The notes under the pieces were generated by a model. The model was not told where the DNA came from and made no database searches. It saw nothing but the letters and a program-made list of their open reading frames with translations. This document shows, piece by piece, positions 34,919-42,859 of a stretch of DNA of 64,000 bases. The stretch is taken from positions 1 through 64,000 of the forward strand of contig JANRIH010000020.1 of assembly GCA_033765145.1 (NCBI GenBank). Direction: 5' to 3'. How positions within the stretch are numbered: the first letter of the stretch is position 1; every line of letters starts with the position of its first letter. The DNA comes from JAGVSR01 sp033765145. GTDB lineage: Bacteria; Pseudomonadota; Alphaproteobacteria; Rhizobiales; Hyphomicrobiaceae. The translations under genes were made by a program, and so were the position numbers.

Positions 34919-34987
34919 ATGTCGAGTGAGATCGTCTTGGCTCAGATGTCCGGGTCGCTTTTCGGCTCAGCGGATCGCATCGCCTGA
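34919..34987 (+). CDS. 22-residue micro-ORF
   Basis: The ORF encodes 22 residues beginning MSSEIVLAQMSGSLFGSA and ending DRIA before a TGA at 34985-34987. It is too short for standard callers. Support comes from the perfect 15-base ribosome binding site seven bases upstream and a perfect 9-base terminator at 35029-35060, which together define a compact transcription unit of its own. No family is recognised and no membrane helix is present. It could be a functional micropeptide, a leader peptide, or the coding part of a dual-function small RNA that competes for ribosomes. Confidence 0.55.
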   Translation: MSSEIVLAQMSGSLFGSADRIA

Positions 34988-35028
34988 GGTCGAAAGCTGT
35001 CACCGCGGGCCCATAGAGCCCGTCTCAC

Positions 35029-35060
35029 GGGGCCGCCCTCTGGGCGGCCCTTTCCGTTTC
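35029..35060 (+). terminator. Rho-independent terminator after the micro-ORF
   Basis: GGGCCGCCC at 35030-35038 pairs perfectly with GGGCGGCCC at 35042-35050 around a TCT loop, followed by TTTCCGTTTCTTC. It lies 42 bases after the 22-codon ORF and well before the next gene at 35211, so the micro-ORF transcript should end here. Confidence 0.85.
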
Positions 35061-35210
35061 TTCGGTCCCTGGGCGCGCAACCGCGCCCCGTGCGATCGCT
35101 GATGGATTGTGACAATCCGACCACCTGGCCGCTGCCTCCGTCGTAACAGGTGCTGTCGATTTCGCGTGGTAAGGCGTTCCGATGGATCAACGTCGCGATC
35201 GGAGGCCTAC

Positions 35211-35645
35211 GTGTCTGCGCAAGCCTATCTCGTGAGGCTCGGCGCGATCCTTGCGGCCGGCGCCATTCTTTATGCCGTGCTCGCGATCGCCGCGGGTCCC
35301 CGCTGGACGAGCTTCTACGGCTTCGCGACCGCGGCGCTCGTAACCTGGCCGCTTCTAACGCTGCTTCTCTGGACCCGTCTTCCGCAGGCCGGGCTCTCGC
35401 GCTGGTGGACGCTCCTCTACGCCCTCCCGGTGCTCGTGCTGTCGCTCGTGCAGATCGGATACTGGACGTTTTTTTTCACCTATGGCCCAACCAATCCAGC
35501 CTTCGGCGTCATTCGAACGGTGTTCCGTGACGCTGCCGGGATTCTTCTGCCGATCGGCGAAATCGCGCTGCTCGCTCTCGTCGCACTTCTATTCTGGAGG
35601 GCCGGCCGCACCCCCCAGTCGGGCGCGACGACCGAACGGCGTTGA
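35211..35645 (+). CDS. Four-helix membrane protein of unknown function
   Basis: The 144-residue product is almost entirely four hydrophobic helices, at about residues 7-30, 36-57, 64-88 and 105-130, separated by short loops. I recognise no catalytic motif. It resembles the small DUF6163-type membrane proteins of Hyphomicrobiales by length and topology, but this is tentative. The start is the GTG at 35211 with GGAGG immediately upstream; the open frame before it is not credible. Its TGA ends at 35645, and the opposing glycosyltransferase stop begins at the very next base. Confidence 0.7.
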   Translation: MSAQAYLVRLGAILAAGAILYAVLAIAAGPRWTSFYGFATAALVTWPLLTLLLWTRLPQAGLSRWWTLLYALPVLVLSLVQIGYWTFFFTYGPTNPAFGVIRTVFRDAAGILLPIGEIALLALVALLFWRAGRTPQSGATTERR

Positions 35646-37304
35646 CTACGAGCCTTCGGGCCGCACGCTCACAAGGCCCATTTTCGCGAGGATCGCGACC
35701 GCCGAGACGACGGCTGGCGTTTCGATGCCGAGGCGAACCGCCAATTGGGCGACCGTCGCGGGATTGGAGACAAGGCTCGCGACGAGCGCGGCGACCATGT
35801 CCTCACGCGGGAGGATCTCGGGCAGGTAGCCATAGAGCGCGTGCCGCGTAAGTTCGGCGTAGCCTTCGCGGCGCGGAATTGCCGCCGTCACTTCCGTCGT
35901 TTCGGCGATGTGGGCGCTCGCGTAGTGCCCGAACGTGATCGTGGGATCGAGGAAGGCGGGCGACGACTTCGGCGCACGGGAGAACGCGGCGGCACTGGGT
36001 GACGTCCGACGTTCGGCCAGTTCGTCGTACAGCGCCCGGTATCGCGCGTAGATGTGGGACCAGTCGAACTCGGATTTCGCGCGTTCGCGACCAGCCGCCC
36101 CCAATCGGCGGCGCAGGTCTTCATCGCTGACGAGTTCCGTCAGACGCGCGACGAGTTCTTCGCGGTCTACGGACACGAGACGGCAGTTGGCGGCGCAGTA
36201 TTGATCGTAGTTCAGACTGCCGGCCTCGTGCGCGAACGCCAATGCGGAAGCCATGCCGGGAGCGGGCATCGCGGTCTTGACGCGGAATCCATCGATCCCA
36301 TCGCGCACGGTTTCGCGATAGCCGTCCCAGTCGGAAACGACGACGGGCAAGCCGGCCGCCATGGCTTCCAAGGGCGCGAGGCCGAATGTTTCCTGCACGT
36401 TGTCGGAGAGAGACATGAAGATGTCGGCCGCAGCCCAGGAGTGGCCACGCTCGGCGGCATTCTTACCGTTCGTGAAGATCGAACGGACGGACGGCGCGAA
36501 CGCGGCGGCGCCCGACTTGAATGCGGCCTCGATGCTCTCGTTCGCGAACCATCCGCACTGGACGAGAACGAGCTTGCGCGCCGTCGCGCGCGCGACATCT
36601 TCGAGGGCGGCATACATCGCATGGGGATGGGCCTTGGCGTGGAAGCTCAAGCGACCGACGAATAGGACGGCGATTTCTCGATCACGGATTGCGAGGCGAC
36701 GTCGCGCCTCGGCCCGATCCGCCGGCTTATAGGCAAAGTCGCCAGCGTGAACGCCAAGCGGAATGACGGGCAATGCCGGCTCGGGCGGCTTGACCGGCGT
36801 CCCAAAGCGCCAAGCCAGGTAGTCGTGCTCCGCCGACAGGACCTCCCTGACTGTACGGACGACCGCGTCCGACGTGCAGATGAGGGCATCCCACGGCATC
36901 AGTGGTGCGCGGGCGAGGGAGACGATCGCGTCCATCGCCGCCTTCGAAGCCGTGGTGTGGGTCACGCCGACAAGGGAATACGCGCTCGGTCCGACGCGCA
37001 GCCGAAGAAACGCTTCGGGGTCGAGCACGGGACCGGGGAGATAGATGGCGCCGCAGGCTGCGAGGTCGTGGAAAGAACCGTGACGGATCCAGTGCGCTTC
37101 CGCGCGTGCGTCCATGGACTTCACGAGGCGTGCGAAAGCCTCCGCCGACGCGCGGGACGCGGTGACGCAGGCCAGGGGTTCGCCGTGTCGGCCGGATACT
37201 GCGGCGCGAAGAAAAGCATTTCCGGCCGCCTGCCGTCCCATCAAACGGGGGCCGTCGAGAACGTAACCGTCCGGCTCGAAAACGATTGCTGCGGCGCGCG
37301 CCAT
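35646..37304 (-). CDS. Glycosyltransferase with a C-terminal winged-helix-like segment
   Basis: The 552-residue protein has a GT4-like catalytic half. Elements are VLFVGRLSFHAKAHP at about residue 213, KLVLVQCGWF, FMSLSDNVQETFGLAPLEAMAAGLPVV with the E-x7-E-type site, and SDWDGYRETVRDGIDGF. After about residue 420 the sequence no longer resembles glycosyltransferases. The last 80 residues (ILPREDMVAALVASLVSN, PATVAQLAVRLGIETPAVVSA, VAILAKMGLVSVRP) read as a winged-helix fold. Such a fusion is unusual and suggests either regulation or a protein contact. The acceptor is unknown. Confidence 0.85.
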   Translation of the reverse strand: MARAAAIVFEPDGYVLDGPRLMGRQAAGNAFLRAAVSGRHGEPLACVTASRASAEAFARLVKSMDARAEAHWIRHGSFHDLAACGAIYLPGPVLDPEAFLRLRVGPSAYSLVGVTHTTASKAAMDAIVSLARAPLMPWDALICTSDAVVRTVREVLSAEHDYLAWRFGTPVKPPEPALPVIPLGVHAGDFAYKPADRAEARRRLAIRDREIAVLFVGRLSFHAKAHPHAMYAALEDVARATARKLVLVQCGWFANESIEAAFKSGAAAFAPSVRSIFTNGKNAAERGHSWAAADIFMSLSDNVQETFGLAPLEAMAAGLPVVVSDWDGYRETVRDGIDGFRVKTAMPAPGMASALAFAHEAGSLNYDQYCAANCRLVSVDREELVARLTELVSDEDLRRRLGAAGRERAKSEFDWSHIYARYRALYDELAERRTSPSAAAFSRAPKSSPAFLDPTITFGHYASAHIAETTEVTAAIPRREGYAELTRHALYGYLPEILPREDMVAALVASLVSNPATVAQLAVRLGIETPAVVSAVAILAKMGLVSVRPEGS

Positions 37305-37516
37305 GGGCCGCTTCTAAGGTTGTTCGTGCATTGAGGGAAGTGCCGTTTCAATTGCCGGTCCCGGCACGGCCGCGCCGATCCGGCGGTCGTTGGCCCCGAT
37401 TTCGGATGCGGCCTGCTTCACCAAGACCGACCGGCCTCGCTCGACATATTTTCACCAAGCCGACATGATGGCGTCGTAGTCAGTCACAGCCAAATGGGTT
37501 TGGGGAGGAGTTCGCC

Positions 37517-38068
37517 GTGTTCAATCGTGGGCCTGGTTCCGACAACGTACCACCGAAGCCGCCGACGCCTCTTTCGACATCGCCGCTCGCGCCCTCGGCC
37601 ACCGGCGGCAACATGCCCTCCGGCCGTCCCATCAGCGCTGCATTCGACCGTTCGTCCAACGCGGCGGGCGGCACGTCGGTCATCGGCACCGACCTCACGA
37701 TCATGGGCGAAAAGATCATGATCATCTCGCAGAACAAGCTCACGGTCGACGGCGACGTTCACGGCGACATCCACGGGCGGCAGGTGGTCATCGGCGAGGA
37801 AGGCTCGGTTATCGGGACCGTTTCGGCGGAATCGATCGAAGTCCGCGGCGGCGTCAAGGGCGCCATCCGGGCCCAGAACGTGACCTTGCATCCGACCGCG
37901 CAGGTCGAAGGCGACATCTCGCACTCGACCCTGTCGATTTCGGAAGGCGCTCAATTCGACGGCCGCGTCCGGCGCGCCAAGGACGCTTCGGAGTTGAAGC
38001 CCAATCTCGACGTCTCCGCGTTCGAGACGCTCCGCATCTCAGCCCTCGGCAGCAACGGCGGCGGCTGA
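37517..38068 (+). CDS. Bactofilin (polymer-forming cytoskeletal protein)
   Basis: Bactofilins form filaments without nucleotides and organise cell-wall enzymes or stalks. The 183-residue product has a proline/serine-rich N-terminal tail to about residue 50. The beta-helix core follows, with repeated short strands (GTDLTIMGEKIMI, NKLTVDGDVHGDIHG, RQVVIGEEGSVIGTVSAESIEV, GGVKGAIRAQNVTL) and a short tail after residue 155. The start is a GTG at 37517 with GGAGGAG in front. A strong terminator follows. The gene is not next to a peptidase, but RlpA paralogues lie 3.5 kb away. Confidence 0.92.
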   Translation: MFNRGPGSDNVPPKPPTPLSTSPLAPSATGGNMPSGRPISAAFDRSSNAAGGTSVIGTDLTIMGEKIMIISQNKLTVDGDVHGDIHGRQVVIGEEGSVIGTVSAESIEVRGGVKGAIRAQNVTLHPTAQVEGDISHSTLSISEGAQFDGRVRRAKDASELKPNLDVSAFETLRISALGSNGGG

Positions 38069-38130
38069 GGCTCAGGCTGACGTCGTGTGGTCGCGGCGGA
38101 TCGGTTCTGACACGGCATCAGACTCACAAC

Positions 38131-38166
38131 GGGGCGGTCCAGCGGGACCGCCCTTTTCCTTTTTCC
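38131..38166 (+). terminator. Terminator after the bactofilin gene
   Basis: GGGCGGTCC at 38132-38140 pairs perfectly with GGACCGCCC at 38145-38153 around AGCG, followed by TTTTCCTTTTTCC. It is a textbook factor-independent terminator 63 bases after the stop codon. Confidence 0.9.
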
Positions 38167-38200
38167 GAGGCTTTTCGATCGACCGCGCGCAGGTCAGCCG

Positions 38201-38509
38201 TCAGTAGCCACGCCGGCCGGTGATGTTGGCGTCGATGCAGGTCTGCTGGACGCGGATGTCACGTCCAATCAGGGCGCACAGGCGGCGTTTACTGTTAGGA
38301 TTGTTGCGGATTTCATCGAACGACACGCGGAAGCCATAGCCGCGGGCCACTTCAGCCAGTTGCGCTTCCTGACAATAGGGCGTCGCTATGGGGTTTCCTT
38401 GAACAATCTGATAGCCGTTTTGGCAGCGGATCTTCGCGTCCGCCGGATCCGATGAGATTACGCCGACCGCCGCAACGGCGGCCGCCAATATCGCCTTGAT
38501 GCTCGTCAT
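38201..38509 (-). CDS. Small secreted protein of unknown function
   Basis: The 102-residue product has a signal peptide (TSIKAILAAAVAAVGVISS) cleaved near PADA. The mature 80 residues contain four cysteines, in IRCQNGYQI, PYCQEAQLAEVARGYGF, RRLCALIGRD and QTCIDANITG. The spacing suggests two disulfides. I do not recognise an enzyme; similar short proteins with the sequence CQEAQLAxVAR recur in Hyphomicrobiales as hypotheticals. The ATG at 38509 follows GGAGG. It is convergent with the bactofilin gene and divergent from corA. Confidence 0.75.
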   Translation of the reverse strand: MTSIKAILAAAVAAVGVISSDPADAKIRCQNGYQIVQGNPIATPYCQEAQLAEVARGYGFRVSFDEIRNNPNSKRRLCALIGRDIRVQQTCIDANITGRRGY

Positions 38510-38750
38510 GTTGCATCCTCCCTGATTGACGTGTGGGCTGGCATCGTCGCTGGTGTCCTGGCCGAGGCACGCACGACCCAACATGCCCAAGGCGCGCGAG
38601 CTGATGCCGTTCCAACTGAACGTCGACGTGCGCCGGCAACGGCACGACGTCATCGACCATGCTAGACCCGCTCGGGCTATTTGCCGTTTCACAACGCTGA
38701 GATAGAAACGCCGGTCGACAGCGACAACGGGGCAGACGGGAGCTTGATCC

Positions 38751-39722
38751 ATGCGAATGATCTACCATTTCGGCAATGGCGGCCTTTCGAAATGTCCGCC
38801 AGACGCCAAAGTCACGGATAGCGCGGTCTGGATCGATCTCCTCAATCCGACTCTCGAGGAGGAGCACGAGGTGGAAGCCTTCCTCGGCCTCGACGTCCCG
38901 ACACGAGCCGAAATTCGCGAGATCGAGGCCTCGAACCGGTTCTACGAAGAGAACGGCGGGGCGTTCATGACCTGCGTCGTTATGCACAATATAGAGGACC
39001 CGGTTCCGCTAACCTCTACGCTGACATTCATCCTCAAGGATCAGCGCCTGATCACCTTGCGGTATTCCGAACCGCGGTCGTTTCCGATTTTCGCTACGCG
39101 CGCCGAGAAGGGGGCAGCACCTTGTCAGAGCGGTGCCTTCATCATGATCGGCATTCTCGAGGTTCTCGTCCAGCGCCACGCCGACCTCATCGAGCGTATC
39201 CAGGACGAAGTGGAGAAAATTGCTCAGGGCGTGTTCAACCTCAACACGACCCGACGCGACGCCTCGAAGCGGCTCGACGTGCAACTGAGAAAAATCGGCA
39301 AGGAAGGCGACCTCGTCTCGCGCATGCTCGAAGCGGCTGCCTCGATTGACCGCGTGCTCAACTTCTTCCACGCCACAGGGAAAAAGCGCGGTTACGACGA
39401 TCAGATCCTCGATCGGATCACCACGGCGCATCGCGACGTCAACTCGATCATGGAGCATGCGCGCTTCCTGACCAACCGGATCGGGTTCCTAGTCGAAGCA
39501 ACCCTCGGCATGATCGCGACCGAGCAGAACCAGATCATCAAGCTGTTCTCGGTCATGGCCGTGATGCTGATGCCGCCAACGCTCGTCGCATCGATCTACG
39601 GTATGAATTTCGAGTTCATGCCCGAACTCAAGTGGCAGATCGGCTATCCGCTGGCCTTGCTGACGATGCTGGTTTCGGGAATCCTGCCCTACATCTATTT
39701 TCGTCGGAAGGGATGGCTGTGA
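38751..39722 (+). CDS. corA: CorA family magnesium/divalent metal transporter
   Basis: CorA forms a pentameric Mg2+/Co2+ channel. The 323-residue protein has the long cytoplasmic helical domain up to about residue 255 and two C-terminal helices. The filter motif YGMNFEFMPEL at about residue 283 is intact. DVPTRAEIREIEASNRFYEENGG in the N-terminal domain is typical of the alphaproteobacterial subgroup. The start at 38751 agrees with the conserved MRMIYHF N-terminus. It converges with chrA, with only nine bases between the stops. Confidence 0.94.
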   Translation: MRMIYHFGNGGLSKCPPDAKVTDSAVWIDLLNPTLEEEHEVEAFLGLDVPTRAEIREIEASNRFYEENGGAFMTCVVMHNIEDPVPLTSTLTFILKDQRLITLRYSEPRSFPIFATRAEKGAAPCQSGAFIMIGILEVLVQRHADLIERIQDEVEKIAQGVFNLNTTRRDASKRLDVQLRKIGKEGDLVSRMLEAAASIDRVLNFFHATGKKRGYDDQILDRITTAHRDVNSIMEHARFLTNRIGFLVEATLGMIATEQNQIIKLFSVMAVMLMPPTLVASIYGMNFEFMPELKWQIGYPLALLTMLVSGILPYIYFRRKGWL

Positions 39723-39731
39723 CGCCTTCCG

Positions 39732-41033
39732 TCATCGCGGAACAATGAACTGCCAAGCGACTGCGGCCAGCGCGGTCATGGCGAGCGTCTGCAATATTCC
39801 GCGATTGAATCCGAAGAGCAGCGCGAAGGCCAGGACAGAGAGCACGGCCGCACGTGGATCGAGACTGAGGAGATCCGGAAGTTCCATTTGAAGCGGTCCA
39901 AAGGACCATTTTCCGACGCTTCGGAACAGCACGTGGAGCGCGAACCAGATCGTCAAGTTCATGATGACGCCGACGACCGCGGCGGTGATCCCGGCCAGCG
40001 CCGCCTTCAGCCGGGGCATGCTGTGCAAGCGCTCGACGTAGGGCGCGCCGGCGAACACCCAGAGAAAGCACGGTGCGAACGTCGCCCACAGCGCGACGAA
40101 GCCCCCAAGGAGCGCCATTCCGAATTGTGGTTCGCCGCCGTGCCGCCACGCCGCGACGACCGCCACGAACTCGATGACGAGGATCAGCGGTCCGGGCGTC
40201 GTTTCGGCAAGGCCCAACGCATCGAGCATTTCGCCCGTCGTCAGCCAACCGTACGTCTGGACGATTTCCTGGGCCAGATAGGTCAGCACGGCATAAGCGC
40301 CGCCGAAAGTCACGACGGCGAGCTTCGAGAAGAGCCAGGCGCATTCGGTCAAGACATGTCCGGGACCGGCCCAGGCGCCGATCGCCACGAGCGGCAAGAG
40401 CCAGATTGCCAGCCAAAGGGCGATGGTCGTCGCGGTCGACTGCCAGGGAACACGGATCGGCTCCAGGGACAGGGCCGGCGGGGCAGGCGCTGACGTTCCC
40501 CGCACGTAACCCACGAGACCGGCCGCGATCACCACCAGAGGGAACGGCACCGCGAATGCGAAAATCGCGACGAACGCCGCAGCCGCCAGCGCCCAGTCGA
40601 ACGGACCCTTCAAAGCGCGCTTCGCGACCTTCAGCAGCGCCTCGACGACGATTGCGAGGACCGCGGCCTTGACGCCGAGGAAGACTGTCTCGGCGACATC
40701 GAGTTGGCCGTATTGGGCGTAGGCCAGCGCCAGGGCGAGGATCAGCGCCGCGCCCGGGAGTACGAACAGCAGGCCTGCCGCAAGTCCGCCCGCGATGCCG
40801 TGGAGGCGCCAGCCGACGTAGGTCGCGAGTTGCATCGCCTCGGGACCGGGGAGCAACATGCAGAAGTTCAACCCTGTCAGGAAGCGCTGCTCGTCGATCC
40901 AGCGCTTTTCGTCGACGAGGATCTTGTGCATCAGCGCGATCTGGCCGGCGGGCCCGCCGAACGAGACGAAGCCGATCTTCGCCCACGTGGGGAGTGCTTC
41001 GGCGAACGAGGGATTGCTGACGGCGTCGGTCAT
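39732..41033 (-). CDS. chrA: Chromate efflux transporter ChrA
   Basis: The 433-residue protein is a full-length two-domain CHR transporter that exports chromate. Each half shows the family pattern: FVSFGGPAGQIALMH and LPGPEAMQLATYVGWRLHG in the N-terminal half, and TFGGAYAVLTYLAQE and ETTPGPLILVIEFVAVVAAW in the C-terminal half. About ten to twelve helices are predicted. The ATG at 41033 is at the conserved N-terminus. No chrB regulator or oxidoreductase neighbour is present, so function in chromate resistance is from family only. Confidence 0.92.
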   Translation of the reverse strand: MTDAVSNPSFAEALPTWAKIGFVSFGGPAGQIALMHKILVDEKRWIDEQRFLTGLNFCMLLPGPEAMQLATYVGWRLHGIAGGLAAGLLFVLPGAALILALALAYAQYGQLDVAETVFLGVKAAVLAIVVEALLKVAKRALKGPFDWALAAAAFVAIFAFAVPFPLVVIAAGLVGYVRGTSAPAPPALSLEPIRVPWQSTATTIALWLAIWLLPLVAIGAWAGPGHVLTECAWLFSKLAVVTFGGAYAVLTYLAQEIVQTYGWLTTGEMLDALGLAETTPGPLILVIEFVAVVAAWRHGGEPQFGMALLGGFVALWATFAPCFLWVFAGAPYVERLHSMPRLKAALAGITAAVVGVIMNLTIWFALHVLFRSVGKWSFGPLQMELPDLLSLDPRAAVLSVLAFALLFGFNRGILQTLAMTALAAVAWQFIVPR

Positions 41034-41585
41034 TTAAATTGATCTCTTCCCCAAGCCCAACGCGGATAGCTCAACGATTTGACAGCGGCAATCGGCTCGA
41101 ACCGAGAATTGCGATCACGACAGACAATCTTGCGCTGCAGCACGGACTTTGTGCGCCGCATTTCTGCCTTTTTTACAAATGCTTCCGAAGACACCTTGAG
41201 GTTGAACATCTGCGACTTGCCGACGCGGATCGCTCTTTTGCTCGTGATGCATTTATAAGATATTTCAGTGGGTTATCTGAATTTTTCTGTACGTCGTTCA
41301 GTCTCGTGGGTTGACCGACGTTCCGGCCGATGCTTCGGTCGCGGCGCCAGACAGGATGGTTGTAACAACTCCTGAAACATATAGGCGGCTTCGAGCGTTC
41401 TGGCCTCGCGCTCAGGTCAGGTCTTACGACGTGAGACCGCTGCCAGTTGCCCCGACGGCACTCGCCGTCGCGCCGCCCCACCCCGGGCGTAGGCCATGTT
41501 CGAACGTGCAGTCAGCTGCACCCGGTCTCGGCTTTCCGGCATTCGACCTCGAGAGACGCCGCCCTGGACGATGGAGATGAGTACG
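41034..41585. other. Long intergenic region without a supported gene
   Basis: This 552-base gap is the largest in the window. It is AT-richer in its middle (about 41160-41300) and has no ORF with recognisable sequence; one open frame at 41311-41580 is arginine- and proline-rich noise. It must contain the divergent promoters of chrA and rlpA. A small palindrome TTGTAACAA lies near 41363. I see no hairpin with terminator features and no known RNA family. Confidence 0.6.
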
Positions 41586-42119
41586 ATGAGACTTCTGATT
41601 GCTGCGGTTGTTGCCGCATTCGCGTTCTCGCAGGCCCCCGTCGCGGAGGCCGCCCGCTGGGAGTGCATGGGACCGGCGGCTTCCTGCGCCAGCGCGAAGC
41701 CCGTCAAGGCCGCCAAGCAGCACTACAAGTCAGCCAAGAAGGCCGGTGCCTACAAGAAGGCCGCTTACAAGACCGGCAAGTCCAAAAAGTATGCCTCTAA
41801 GAAGGTGTCGAAGAAGGTCTATTCGGGTGGCGGCGCGTTCAGCGGCATCGCCTCCTACTATTGGCAGCCCCAGCGCGTCGCGTCGGGCGGCTGGTTCAAC
41901 CCCAACGCCATGACGGCCGCGCATAAGACCCTGCCGTTCGGCACCGTGGTCCGCGTGACGAACCGGAACAACGGCCGCTCGGTGACCGTGCGCATCAACG
42001 ACCGTGGCCCCTACATCAAGGGTCGCGTGATCGACCTTTCGAAGGCCGCCGCCAAGGAAATCGGTATGACGGGCTCCGGTATCGCGCCGGTGTCGGTTTC
42101 TGTCATCGGCCGGGGCTGA
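41586..42119 (+). CDS. rlpA: RlpA-like septal ring lytic transglycosylase, copy 1
   Basis: RlpA proteins cleave glycan strands lacking stem peptides. The 177-residue product has a signal peptide (LLIAAVVAAFAFSQAPVAEA), a Lys/Tyr-rich linker at about residues 40-80 and a C-terminal double-psi beta-barrel. The barrel includes SGIASYYWQPQRVASGGWF, TAAHKTLPFGTVVRVTN and VRINDRGPYIKGRVIDLS. The histidine and aspartate needed for catalysis are present in TAAH and RINDRGP. No lipobox and no SPOR domain are seen. ATG 41586 with GGAG nine bases upstream is chosen among three in-frame ATGs (41571, 41577, 41586). A paralogue follows. Confidence 0.9.
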   Translation: MRLLIAAVVAAFAFSQAPVAEAARWECMGPAASCASAKPVKAAKQHYKSAKKAGAYKKAAYKTGKSKKYASKKVSKKVYSGGGAFSGIASYYWQPQRVASGGWFNPNAMTAAHKTLPFGTVVRVTNRNNGRSVTVRINDRGPYIKGRVIDLSKAAAKEIGMTGSGIAPVSVSVIGRG

Positions 42120-42150
42120 TCCACTCGCAAGAGTTGACGTCATGAGCAAT

Positions 42151-42190
42151 GGGGCAGGACAGGGCCAAAAGGCCCGCCTGCCCCTATCTG
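42151..42190 (+). terminator. Hairpin between the two rlpA paralogues
   Basis: GGGGCAGG at 42151-42158 pairs with CCTGCCCC at 42177-42184, and an inner GGGCC/GGCCC stem closes on AAAA. A short T-containing tail (TATCTGTTTT) follows. It probably separates the transcripts of the two rlpA genes. Confidence 0.6.
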
Positions 42191-42229
42191 TTTTCGCACG
42201 TCGGGAATCGGGGTAGTGGAAAGCCCATC

Positions 42230-42778
42230 ATGCGAACCACGCAGACCCTTCTCGTGGCGCTCGGCACGATGCTGGGCGCGATTGCTCCCCTCGCGGTCCT
42301 GCCCGTTCTGGCCAACGAAGACCTTGCAGGACAGGTTTCGGCCGATGTCACGGTCTCGGCCTGGCGGACGCGCGTTATCCGCGCGCCGGAGCCGGTCGAT
42401 GCAGGCTGGACCGCGGTCGTCGAGGCGCGGCGGCAGCCTGCAGGACCGGAGCTTGAAACGGCGAGCCTCGGCGGGGTGGCGAAGCGCGCTCCGCACGCGC
42501 TCAATGGCATCGCATCCTATTACTGGCAGGAACAAAAGACGGCCTCGGGCGAAATGTTCGACCGGCGCGCGATGACGGCGGCGCACCCGACACTGCCGAT
42601 GGGGACAAAGGTCCGCGTCACCAATCTCGCGAACGGCCGGAGCGCTATCGTCCGCATCAACGACAGGGGCCCGTTCAAGCCCGGCCGCGTGATCGACGTC
42701 TCGGAGGCGGCGGCTGATACGCTCGGCATGCGGCAGGCCGGCCTGACCAAGGTCAAAATCGACGTCGTTTCGCCCTGA
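42230..42778 (+). CDS. rlpA: RlpA-like septal ring lytic transglycosylase, copy 2
   Basis: The 182-residue product has a signal peptide ending near LPVLA, a spacer of about 65 residues unlike that of copy 1, and the same double-psi barrel. The barrel includes NGIASYYWQEQKTASGEMF, TAAHPTLPMGTKVRVTN and VRINDRGPFKPGRVIDVSEAAA. The catalytic histidine and aspartate are conserved. Its barrel has the usual SGE-F sequence, where copy 1 has SGGWF. The start at 42230 gives a sound signal peptide. It is a tandem duplicate with a diverged linker, implying division of labour. Confidence 0.9.
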   Translation: MRTTQTLLVALGTMLGAIAPLAVLPVLANEDLAGQVSADVTVSAWRTRVIRAPEPVDAGWTAVVEARRQPAGPELETASLGGVAKRAPHALNGIASYYWQEQKTASGEMFDRRAMTAAHPTLPMGTKVRVTNLANGRSAIVRINDRGPFKPGRVIDVSEAAADTLGMRQAGLTKVKIDVVSP

Positions 42779-42859
42779 GTTGGTGATGGGGCATTGACGT
42801 CCGGCAGCGGGTTTGCTCAGACCGTTGATAGTGACCGAGCCGCCCGGACACGCCGAAAA

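Noticed and set aside
41160..41300. AT-rich patch as a possible replication or transfer origin
   Set aside because: There are no DnaA-box clusters or iterated repeats, and neighbouring genes have no replication role.
41311..41580. 89-codon ORF in the chrA-rlpA gap
   Set aside because: No ribosome binding site or family pattern is seen, and the composition is Arg/Pro-rich as expected for chance frames in GC-rich DNA.
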